Shown: piece by piece, positions 1 through 6,043 of the stretch | How positions within the stretch are numbered: the stretch's first letter is position 1 | How the letters are laid out: each line of letters starts with the position of its first letter | Source of the DNA: Prevotella sp. CAG:1031 | GTDB lineage: Bacteria > Bacteroidota > Bacteroidia > Bacteroidales > Muribaculaceae | Reading direction: 5' to 3' | Length of the DNA stretch: 11,059 bases | Assembly (NCBI GenBank): GCA_000431215.1 | Contig: HF985607.1 | Location: forward strand, 1-11,059 | Notes under the pieces: model-generated | Database searches by the model: none | What the model was told of the DNA's origin: nothing | What the model saw: only the letters and a program-made list of their open reading frames with translations | Translations under genes and position numbers: made by a program

Positions 1-83
1 GTCATTTTGCAATGACTCTTGTACTACTTCTTGATAGGTCTATTGTAAGTCTTTTTAATGTCCGCTTGCTTCCTTTCCGAAAG

Positions 84-121
84 CGAGTGCAAAGTTATGC
101 CTTTTTTCTTTTCCCACCAAA
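84..121 (-). promoter_or_regulatory. Promoter and leader for a minus-strand gene off the left edge
   Basis: On the minus strand a -33 TTTG (plus-strand CAAA at 118-121) is followed after 20 bases by a -7 TAACTTTG (plus-strand CAAAGTTA at 90-97), a full match to the Bacteroidota promoter form. Transcription would start near 84. The only minus-strand ATG between there and the window edge is at 3-5, giving a leader of about 80 bases. The -33 box lies inside the R repeat and the -7 box just outside it. The gene itself is not in the window, so its identity is unknown. Confidence 0.6.
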
Positions 122-220
122 TATTTTTGGAAATATGTTCTAGAACATATCCGATTTAACTTTGTTTAACAGTAACCAAAAATGCCATTTTTACACTTTA
201 TACTAAACGCCAGATATTTA
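101..220. repeat. R repeat, copy 1 (about 120 bp)
   Basis: This segment is repeated in direct orientation at 1111-1231. Bases 101-180 match the other copy with 3 differences in 80. After a one-base indel the last 40 bases (181-220) have 8 differences. Outside these limits I see no similarity. The core holds three short palindromes: CCAAA/TTTGG (117-130), ATATGTTCTAGAACATAT (133-150) and AAAAATG/CATTTTT (178-192). There is no open reading frame of note. Copy 1 lies beyond the rpmE2 terminator and supplies the -33 region of the promoter facing left. It could be a dispersed intergenic repeat or a duplicated upstream regulatory region; the window alone cannot decide. Confidence 0.85.
133..150. 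promoter_or_regulatory. 18-bp perfect palindrome, candidate operator
   Basis: ATATGTTCTAGAACATAT is a perfect inverted repeat. It lies 11 bases upstream of the -33 box of the left-facing promoter, with its centre near -57 from the predicted start, a position common for activator sites. The R copy at 1143-1160 keeps the palindrome except for one central base. No regulator is encoded nearby, so the binding protein, if any, is unknown. Confidence 0.4.
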
Positions 221-233
221 AATCAAAACAGGC

Positions 234-285
234 AAAAAAAACGCGAACAGCGAACAATTCCGAAAGAACTGTTCGCTGTTCGCGT
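234..285 (-). terminator. Rho-independent terminator of rpmE2
   Basis: ACGCGAACAGCGAACA (241-256) pairs perfectly over 16 bp with 270-285, leaving a 13-base loop. On the minus strand the stem runs into a tract of eight T (plus-strand A at 234-241). It begins 15 bases past the rpmE2 stop codon. The stem is unusual in being built from a tandem GCGAACA repeat. Confidence 0.92.
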
Positions 286-300
286 AGAGGTATGAGCGAC

Positions 301-561
301 TTACTTGCCGGCTTTTTTGCGGTTGCCGTAGCGGCTCATGAACTTGTCGACGCGACCGGCGGTGTCGACGAGCTTCTGCTTGCCTGTGAAGAAAGGATGC
401 GACGAGCTGGTGATTTCGAGTTTCACCAGAGGATAGGTAACGCCGTCAACTTCGATGGTTTCTTTTGTAGCCACGGTTGAACGGGTGATGAAGATCTCGT
501 CGTTCGACATGTCCTTGAACACGACTTCGCGATAGCTCGAGGGATGGATATCTTTTTTCAT
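301..561 (-). CDS. rpmE2: 50S ribosomal protein L31 type B (bL31B)
   Basis: This 86-residue protein belongs to the large ribosomal subunit at the central protuberance. It starts MKKDIHPSSYREVVFKD and contains the HPFFTGKQK segment followed by a basic C-terminal tail, both typical of L31. It has no cysteine at all, so it lacks the CxxC zinc site of the type A paralogue and is the zinc-independent form. The frame is open further upstream to 702, but the ATG at 561 fits the family length and lies well downstream of a clear promoter; residues encoded above it do not resemble L31. The leader is about 75 bases. A strong terminator follows the stop, so the gene is monocistronic. Its upstream neighbour is a divergent, broken U32-family gene. 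Confidence 0.96.
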   Translation of the reverse strand: MKKDIHPSSYREVVFKDMSNDEIFITRSTVATKETIEVDGVTYPLVKLEITSSSHPFFTGKQKLVDTAGRVDKFMSRYGNRKKAGK

Positions 562-638
562 CGCTATAGTTAGTTTTTTATTTGTTATCGAGACAGTTAC
601 ACTGGCGCTGGTAGGGCGCGTTAGTCTGTAATGGCGTG

Positions 639-671
639 CAAAGATAGCAACTTTTTTTGAGATACAACAAA
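639..671 (-). promoter_or_regulatory. rpmE2 promoter
   Basis: Reading the minus strand, -33 TTTG (plus CAAA, 668-671) and -7 TATCTTTG (plus CAAAGATA, 639-646) are separated by 21 bases, a full match to the Bacteroidota consensus. The predicted start near 633 gives a leader of about 75 bases. The promoter is interleaved with the plus-strand promoter of the U32 gene. Confidence 0.8.
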
Positions 672-688
672 GAAAATCAGTAATTTTG
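656..688 (+). promoter_or_regulatory. Promoter of the truncated U32-family gene
   Basis: A -33 TTTG (656-659) and a -7 TAATTTTG (681-688) are separated by 21 bases. The expected start, 5-7 bases past the -7 box, falls on or next to the ATG at 694, so the transcript would be leaderless or nearly so. The two boxes alternate with those of the opposing rpmE2 promoter, so polymerase could not occupy both at once. Confidence 0.65.
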
Positions 689-693
689 TTGCC

Positions 694-1179
694 ATGAAGC
701 AAAAAATCGAATTACTGGCGCCCGCACGCGACAGCGCCACGGCCATGGCAGCTCTCGAGCATGGCGCCGACGCCGTTTATATGGGAGGCCCGTCGCTCGG
801 CGCACGCGCGGCTGCGACAAATTCCATCGGCGGCATTGCCCGCGTTGCCGACCGCGCGCATCGGTTCGGGGCAAAGCTCTACGTCACGATGAACACGATA
901 ATCTATGACCGCGAGCTCGACGATGCGCTGCGACAGACATGGCAGCTTTACCGGGCCGGCGCCGACGCCCTGATTGTTCAGGATATGGCGCTGACAGCCA
1001 TGGAGGGGATGCCGCCTATAGACCTCCACGCGAGCACGCAGTGTGACATCCGCGACATAGCGAATGCCCGGCGACTTGCAGCCTCCGGTTTCTCGAGAAT
1101 CGTTGTGGCTCTTTTTTCTTTCCCCACCAAATATTTTTGGAAATATGTTCTAAAACATATCCGATTTAACTTTGCTTAA
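694..1179 (+). pseudogene. U32-family peptidase/RNA-hydroxylation protein, 5' fragment cut by R repeat
   Basis: The first 139 codons (to 1110) encode the N-terminus of a U32-family protein: KIELLAPARDSATAMAALEHG, GADAVYMGGPSLGARAA, the YVTMNTI strand, GADALIVQDM and LHASTQCDI are characteristic. Members in Bacteroidales are, from memory, about 600 residues; relatives in E. coli (RlhA, TrhP) hydroxylate rRNA or tRNA pyrimidines. After Ala139 the frame enters the R repeat and adds 22 unrelated residues before a TAA at 1177. Most of the catalytic region is therefore missing and no remainder is seen before xseB. The start is the ATG at 694, directly after a good promoter. The fragment has no internal stop or frameshift, so the break may be fairly recent. 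A functional short protein is possible but unlikely. Confidence 0.85.
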
Positions 1180-1231
1180 CAGTAACCAAAAAATGCCATT
1201 TTTATGCTTCATGCTAAGCATCAGCTATTTA
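1111..1231. repeat. R repeat, copy 2 (about 120 bp)
   Basis: This is the direct repeat of 101-220, and similarity starts exactly at the U32 break. The palindrome is present as ATATGTTCTAAAACATAT (1143-1160, one central change) and AAAAATG/CATTTTT is at 1189-1203. The -33 TTTG of the left-facing promoter is preserved (plus CAAA, 1128-1131), but the -7 position is occupied by U32 coding sequence, so this copy carries no left-facing promoter. Bases 1204-1221 form a small ATGCTT/AAGCAT hairpin that copy 1 lacks. The 36 bases between the repeat and the xseB stop show nothing recognisable. Confidence 0.85.
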
Positions 1232-1267
1232 CCGGCCGAAAATTGTTCAGTAGGATTTCAAGGCGTT

Positions 1268-1492
1268 TTACTCGGCAAGATCGGCGAGAATCGAGCGGAG
1301 CTCTTCGTCGGTAGCGGTGAGACGGCGGCGACACTCTTTAAGAAGTTCGGTGGCACGTTTCGTATAAGCGGCAAGCCGGTCGATATCGCATTTGTCGCTC
1401 TGCATCATTCGGAGAATGTTCTCGAGCTGACCGACAGCTTCGGCATACGACATATCGGCCACGGGCTGAAATTCTGGTTTATTATCTGACAT
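1268..1492 (-). CDS. xseB: Exodeoxyribonuclease VII small subunit
   Basis: This 74-residue protein is the small subunit of exonuclease VII, a cytoplasmic complex of one XseA with several XseB that degrades single-stranded DNA to oligonucleotides. The family pattern is visible: SYAEAVGQLENIL near residue 15, then two amphipathic helices with DIDRLAAYTKRATELLKECRRRL, and an acidic C-terminus. It follows xseA by 11 bases on the same strand, as is usual for the pair. The length is normal. It is the last gene of the helicase-DUF3256-xseA-xseB unit. No clear terminator lies between its stop and the R repeat copy 2. Confidence 0.95.
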   Translation of the reverse strand: MSDNKPEFQPVADMSYAEAVGQLENILRMMQSDKCDIDRLAAYTKRATELLKECRRRLTATDEELRSILADLAE

Positions 1493-1503
1493 ATCTGAGT
1501 TTA

Positions 1504-2805
1504 TTATTCGTTTACGGTTGATTTTGCAGTTCCTGAGGCAAAGACTGTTGTTATGACGTCGCCGGGGACAAGCATGGAGGCGTCGGTCACGGCACGTCCA
1601 CCGACGCGGGTTATCGAGAATCCTCTCTGCAACACGGCCTCGGGCGAGAGAGCGCCGAGCAGACCGGCAAGCCCGTCAAGCGCGCGACGGCGTATATCGA
1701 CGATATTGCGGGCGGCAAGGGAGAGGGCTTCTGCGCGTGCATCGAGACGCGAACGTTCGGCCGCGACAGTCGCTCCGAGCCCGGAAAGACCGGCTGTTAT
1801 CACCGACAAATGATGACGCTCACGCTCTACCGCAGTTCCCGGCAGAAGCCGCAGGTTGCTGTCGGCGTAGGCAAGCTGACGGACGGCTCCCTCACACTTG
1901 TCGCGTGCGGCGCTGCTGATTTCAAGAGCAAGCTCACGCAGGCGGTCGAGAGCAGCGCAACCTTGCGCCACAAGCCATTCGGCAGCGGCCGTAGGAGTTT
2001 TCACGCGCATTGCGGCGACATAATCGAGCACCGTAACGTCGCGTTCATGACCGATACCGACGATCACAGGAAGGTCAAAACAGGCGACAGCACGGGCCAG
2101 TTCGAGATTTTCGAATGACGACAGGTCGCTTGTAGAGCCACCGCCACGGAGTATCGCCACACAGTCCCAGTTCTCACTCTCAGCAGCAACTGCCTCGAGC
2201 GCTTCGAGAATCGTTGAGGGAGCGCGCTCACCCTGCATTACGGCCGGGAACAGCCTGACAGAGAAACGGAGCCGGCGCGGGTTGTTGAACAGCTGGTTTA
2301 TGAAATCGCCATAACCGGCAGCCCCGGGAGCGGAGATGACGGCAATGCGCTGTATCGGCACCGGCCACGGCAACTCACGGTTCTGCTTCAGGACTCCCTC
2401 GCGGTCGAGCTGCGCGAGAATCTCGCGACGGCGCCGCAAGAGATCGCCCACAGTATAGCTCGGGTCTATATCGCTCACGACGAGCGACATTCCATAGGCC
2501 TGATGATAGTTGACCGACACGCGCAGCATAACTTTGAGCCCGGAGGCGAAAGGCTGGCCGGTCGACTGCATGAACTTATGCGACAGATAAGAATAGACCG
2601 ACGCCCATATAATAGCGCGGGCTTTGCTGACTGTAGTTCCGTCGGGAGCTTTGTCGACAAGCTCCATATAGCAGTGCCCACCGCGCACTGCGACGTCCAT
2701 CGTTTCAGCGACAACCCATATATCGCGGGTCTGAGGCACCATCACAAGCCCGGCTATGAGCTTCTGAAGCTGCCCTATTGTCATCGGCTTGCTGCAATCG
2801 CTCAT
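1504..2805 (-). CDS. xseA: Exodeoxyribonuclease VII large subunit
   Basis: This 433-residue protein is the catalytic subunit of exonuclease VII. An N-terminal OB-fold occupies about residues 8-112. The catalytic domain follows, with RIAVISAPGAAGYGDF near 153-168, GGGSTSDLSSFEN at 221-233, GIGHERD at 250-256 and VKTPTAAAEW at 268-277. A helical region links to the C-terminal LSPEAVLQRGFSI motif (386-398). All family hallmarks are present, so it should be active. The start codon overlaps the stop of the upstream DUF3256 gene in an ATGA (2802-2805), indicating coupled translation. xseB follows 11 bases downstream. The length is close to the usual 400-450 residues. Confidence 0.97.
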   Translation of the reverse strand: MSDCSKPMTIGQLQKLIAGLVMVPQTRDIWVVAETMDVAVRGGHCYMELVDKAPDGTTVSKARAIIWASVYSYLSHKFMQSTGQPFASGLKVMLRVSVNYHQAYGMSLVVSDIDPSYTVGDLLRRRREILAQLDREGVLKQNRELPWPVPIQRIAVISAPGAAGYGDFINQLFNNPRRLRFSVRLFPAVMQGERAPSTILEALEAVAAESENWDCVAILRGGGSTSDLSSFENLELARAVACFDLPVIVGIGHERDVTVLDYVAAMRVKTPTAAAEWLVAQGCAALDRLRELALEISSAARDKCEGAVRQLAYADSNLRLLPGTAVERERHHLSVITAGLSGLGATVAAERSRLDARAEALSLAARNIVDIRRRALDGLAGLLGALSPEAVLQRGFSITRVGGRAVTDASMLVPGDVITTVFASGTAKSTVNE

Positions 2806-3422
2806 TTCTGTCTGACAAAACGGTTGCCGTCCCAGCGGTAGACGAGCGACGGCCTGACAAGCCCGTCGACCATGGAGTAAATATCGTCGGAAAGAAATCC
2901 CTTGAGATTGTTTGTCAGGGAGAGGGTCTTGTCGGCCGGATTATAGACGTAGCTTGTCAACATAAATGGCACCACAATCTCAACCTCGGCGCTATGACGC
3001 GGATCGGTGAGCCAGTCGGCGAGTTTCGGAGCCGTGAAAAGACCGTCGAGACGTTTCCATCGGCCGGAATAGAGGGCGAGCGAGCTGTCGTGGCCGGGAG
3101 TCGCCACGGTCGTTATCACTCCGATAATAGTATCGGATTTGGCTGTCGGCACGACGAAGATCTGAACGTCGGAAGCATCGGTAAGATGCACCGTCAGACT
3201 TTCGTCGGACAGCGAAGTCACTGCCGACGCACCTTCGAGCGCATTGACACTCTCGACCTTCGAGCCGGCCTCGAAATAGTCGATCATATCGAGGCGCGTC
3301 AGCTTGTCGAGAAGAGGGAACACCGACGATGGCGCTTCGGCAAATGCCGTGCGCGCGGTCAGCTGGGCCATCGCCGCCATGGCGACCGCCAGAAGTGACA
3401 ATGTGATGAAATAGCGTTTCAT
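2802..3422 (-). CDS. DUF3256 family secreted protein
   Basis: This 206-residue protein begins with a signal peptide: MKRY, a hydrophobic stretch and a likely signal peptidase I site after AMA at residue 19. There is no lipobox cysteine, so it is expected to be soluble in the periplasm or loosely membrane-bound. The rest resembles the Bacteroidales DUF3256 family, as I recall it: a FPLLDKLTRLDMIDYFEAG segment, a central TIIGVITTVATPGHDSSLALY segment, and a C-terminal SLTNNLKGFL region. The function of the family is unknown. It sits 17 bases after the DEAD-box helicase and overlaps xseA by four bases, so it is co-transcribed with nucleic-acid enzymes although it is exported. Whether this linkage reflects function is unclear. 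Confidence 0.85.
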   Translation of the reverse strand: MKRYFITLSLLAVAMAAMAQLTARTAFAEAPSSVFPLLDKLTRLDMIDYFEAGSKVESVNALEGASAVTSLSDESLTVHLTDASDVQIFVVPTAKSDTIIGVITTVATPGHDSSLALYSGRWKRLDGLFTAPKLADWLTDPRHSAEVEIVVPFMLTSYVYNPADKTLSLTNNLKGFLSDDIYSMVDGLVRPSLVYRWDGNRFVRQK

Positions 3423-3439
3423 AGGCTTGTTCGGGAGAA

Positions 3440-5218
3440 TTATTTCTTACGCTTCTTAGAGGGCTTCTTGGCGCCTCCGCGTTGTTTCTTCATAAAATAT
3501 TCGGCCACCGTTTCTTCGGAATCGTCACTCCGGCGCCTTGTACGCCGCTCGGCATGGGCATAATCTTTGTTGTGGTCGGCGATTTCGGCGTAGACGCGCT
3601 TGCCATAGAATTCGGCGCCTTTCAGCGAGCCGACAACGCGTCGGGCAGCGTCCTTCTCGACATCGAACAGCGAATAGTTTGCGAAAAGGTCGATTCTGCC
3701 AACGTCGACGCGCTTTCCCTCGACGGTGTGGTTAAGCATATCTATGAGATTTCCGGCATAGAAACCGTCGGCCTTTCCGAGATTGACATAGATGCGCTCC
3801 ATTCCCTCTTCGGCCGTGCGGCGGTCTTTCTCGCGCAGGTCGCGCTCGCGCCCTTTTTCCTTGCGTTCTTTTTTCGACTTTTTCTCATCGATCAGGTCGA
3901 TGACAGGAGCATCCTTATAATATTGGAGAAGCCTGTGAAGTTCGAGAGATATAAGGCGTTTCAGGAGATCTTCGCCCGACAGCCAGGACAGTTTGCGCGA
4001 CACTCCGGGCAGATATTTGCCTATCTCAGTCTCGTCGACCTGTGCACGCTCGATGCGATCGGCGAGATGATAGAGTTGCTTTTCGATAATGTGTTCGGGA
4101 GTCGGCACCTGCTTATGCTCGAACTTCTTGCCGATGATCTTTTCAATTTCACGAAGGCGCCCCTTTTCGCGCGAATGGATGATAGCGATCGACACGCCTG
4201 TTTTTCCGGCACGCCCGGTTCGGCCTGAACGATGGGTATAGACAGCGGCTTCGTCGGGCAATCCGAAATTGATGACATGCGTGAGATCGTCGACGTCAAG
4301 GCCACGGGCTGCCACATCCGTCGCAACGAGAATAGAGGTCACACGGTCGCGGAACTTTTTCATGACGATGTCGCGCTGCTGCTGCGACAGGTCGCCGTGG
4401 AGGGCGTCGGCGTTATATCCGTCGGCGATGAGCCTGTCGGCAATTTCCTGAGTGTCGCGGCGTGTCCGACAGAACACAATGGCGTAAATATCGGGGGAAT
4501 TGTCGGCAATACGCTTAAGAGCCAGATATTTGTCGCGCGCATTGACCATATAATATATATGGCGCACGTTGGCGGCTCCTTCGTTGCGGTTGCCTATGAC
4601 GAATTCGCGGTAGTCGCGCATATATTTTTTTGCGATCTTGGCGATGTCGGCAGGCATTGTCGCCGAAAAAAGAAGCATACGGCGGTCTTCGGGAATATGG
4701 CTGAGGATTTCTTCGATAGAATCGAGGAAGCCCATGTTCAGCATCTCGTCGGCCTCGTCGAGAATAACGGTGTGGACATCGCTGCTGTTGACGACGCCAC
4801 GGTTTATAAGATCGATCAGTCGCCCCGGAGTCGCCACTATCACCTCAACACCGGCACGAAGCGCCCTGATCTGGCTCTCTATGCTCGAGCCGCCGTAGAC
4901 GGGCAACACAGTGACGTCGGGGATATATTTCGAGAAGTCGGCGAGGTCGCCGGCAATCTGGAGACAGAGTTCGCGCGTGGGAGCGAGTATGAGCGCCTGA
5001 GGCACATGTTTCGAAGGGTCGATCCGCTGAAGCACCGGAAGCCCGAAGGCGGCCGTCTTGCCTGTTCCGGTCTGGGCCAGCGCGACAACATCGCCGCCGT
5101 CGTCGCCCAGAAGATGCGGAATCACAGCCTCCTGCACAGGCATAGGGGTTTCAAAGCCAAGTTCTTCTATGGCACGGCGAAGAGGCTCTCCGACGCCCAG
5201 CTCCTCAAAAGTTTTCAT
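3440..5218 (-). CDS. deaD: DEAD-box ATP-dependent RNA helicase (CsdA/DbpA-like)
   Basis: This is an RNA helicase of 592 residues. It has the Q motif (Phe4, Gln29), Walker A AQTGTGKT (48-55), PTREL (80-84), DEAD (154-157), SAT (185-187), and HRSGRTGR (329-336), all intact. A helical linker and a highly charged KKSKKERKEKGRERDLREK stretch (near 447-465) lead to a DbpA-type RNA-binding fold (about 475-545, ERIYVNLGKADGFYAGNLIDML). A Lys/Arg-rich tail ends the protein. This architecture is that of CsdA/DeaD helicases acting in ribosome assembly, cold adaptation and mRNA turnover. I chose the ATG at 5218; a TTG two codons upstream is the only reason for a longer call. It leads the unit with DUF3256, xseA and xseB. 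DeaD versus DbpA naming is uncertain. Confidence 0.95.
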   Translation of the reverse strand: MKTFEELGVGEPLRRAIEELGFETPMPVQEAVIPHLLGDDGGDVVALAQTGTGKTAAFGLPVLQRIDPSKHVPQALILAPTRELCLQIAGDLADFSKYIPDVTVLPVYGGSSIESQIRALRAGVEVIVATPGRLIDLINRGVVNSSDVHTVILDEADEMLNMGFLDSIEEILSHIPEDRRMLLFSATMPADIAKIAKKYMRDYREFVIGNRNEGAANVRHIYYMVNARDKYLALKRIADNSPDIYAIVFCRTRRDTQEIADRLIADGYNADALHGDLSQQQRDIVMKKFRDRVTSILVATDVAARGLDVDDLTHVINFGLPDEAAVYTHRSGRTGRAGKTGVSIAIIHSREKGRLREIEKIIGKKFEHKQVPTPEHIIEKQLYHLADRIERAQVDETEIGKYLPGVSRKLSWLSGEDLLKRLISLELHRLLQYYKDAPVIDLIDEKKSKKERKEKGRERDLREKDRRTAEEGMERIYVNLGKADGFYAGNLIDMLNHTVEGKRVDVGRIDLFANYSLFDVEKDAARRVVGSLKGAEFYGKRVYAEIADHNKDYAHAERRTRRRSDDSEETVAEYFMKKQRGGAKKPSKKRKK

Positions 5219-5242
5219 TGTCAATTATTTGTTTGGGGTTTA

Positions 5243-5250
5243 CAAATATA
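5243..5250 (-). promoter_or_regulatory. -7 element upstream of the DEAD-box helicase
   Basis: The minus strand reads TATATTTG here, matching TAnnTTTG, about 25 bases before the helicase ATG. No proper TTTG is found at the expected -33 distance, so the promoter would be weak or dependent on another factor. The spacer to truA (5219-5314) is AT-rich near the helicase. A short CGGC/GCCG stem followed by a pyrimidine-rich run just past the truA stop could be a weak terminator. Confidence 0.45.
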
Positions 5251-5314
5251 AAACAAATTCCTCACAATTTTGTCAGCCCCGGTCTGAAAAGAAGAGAAAC
5301 GGCGCAGAAGCCGA

Positions 5315-6043
5315 TCAATATCTGACGTCCCAGAGATACAGTGCATGGGCCGGCATCGAGGTTCCGGCGGCGCATCGGTCGCGACGCGCGATGATGTCGT
5401 CGAAACCGTCGGGCGAGAGCTTACCGCGGCCAACGTCGACAAGAGTGCCGACAACAGCTCTGACCATATTGCGCAGGAAGCGGTCGGCGGTTATCTCGAA
5501 ATAGCGGGCCGACTCGCCGCATTCGACCCATTCGGCGCGGGTGACGCGGCATATATTCGTCCGCGCGTCGGAATGAAGCTTGGCGAAGGAGGTGAAGTCG
5601 CTGACATCGAGAAGACGTGCGGCCGCGCGGTTCATGGCGTTGAAATCGAGCGGACGTGTTGTCCATGCGAGTTTGTTGAAAAAGGGGGAGCGACGCGTCA
5701 GCACATAATAGCGGTAGGTTCGCGAGACAGCACTGAACCTGGCGTGCATGTCATCGGCCACAGGCCATATACGCTCCACTACGATGTCAGGCCCCATTAT
5801 CGAATTGAGTCCGCGCGGCATCGCGGCTATGTCCGTAACGGCGTCGGAATCGAAATGGGCAATCATGCGGCGGGCGTTCACTCCGGCGTCGGTGCGGCCG
5901 GCGCCGACAACAGCCGTCGGAGTGCGCAGCAAAATCGACAGCGCATTCTCGAGAGTAGACTGGACAGTCACCTCTCCGGGCTGCGACTGCCAGCCGTGGA
6001 AAGGCGCGCCGAGATACGCGAGCTGCATGAAGTAGCGGCTCAT
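5315..6043 (-). CDS. truA: tRNA pseudouridine(38-40) synthase TruA
   Basis: This 242-residue enzyme isomerises uridines 38-40 of the tRNA anticodon arm. The N-terminus MSRYFMQLAYLGAPFHGWQ, the catalytic loop GAGRTDAGV with the nucleophile Asp52, FSAVSRTYRYYV, and the C-terminal RFLRNMVRAVVGTLVDVGRGK segment are all TruA signatures. Length is normal for the Bacteroidales form. The catalytic loop reads RTDAGVNA where the family usually has RTDAGVHA or RTDTGVHA; the Asp is intact, so activity is expected. The ATG overlaps the speA stop in an ATGA (6040-6043), so it is translationally coupled to speA. Confidence 0.96.
   Translation of the reverse strand: MSRYFMQLAYLGAPFHGWQSQPGEVTVQSTLENALSILLRTPTAVVGAGRTDAGVNARRMIAHFDSDAVTDIAAMPRGLNSIMGPDIVVERIWPVADDMHARFSAVSRTYRYYVLTRRSPFFNKLAWTTRPLDFNAMNRAAARLLDVSDFTSFAKLHSDARTNICRVTRAEWVECGESARYFEITADRFLRNMVRAVVGTLVDVGRGKLSPDGFDDIIARRDRCAAGTSMPAHALYLWDVRY

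Noticed and set aside
157..164. Plus-strand TAACTTTG inside both R copies (also 1167-1174), a possible outward promoter
   Set aside because: No TTTG lies 19-21 bases upstream and no plus-strand gene follows copy 1, so I did not call a promoter.
562..634. Possible ribosomal-protein autoregulatory leader of rpmE2
   Set aside because: Only short GCGC and CCAG/CTGG pairings are visible, with no convincing conserved structure.
562..702. Upstream extension of the rpmE2 frame to base 702
   Set aside because: It runs across the rpmE2 promoter and adds 47 residues unlike any L31; the ATG at 561 gives the normal length.
1204..1221. ATGCTT/AAGCAT hairpin as a terminator of xseB
   Set aside because: On the minus strand the stem is followed by A residues, not T, so it does not fit an intrinsic terminator.
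1172..1489. Plus-strand 105-codon open frame opposite xseB
   Set aside because: It is the antisense shadow of xseB plus repeat sequence; its protein has no family features.
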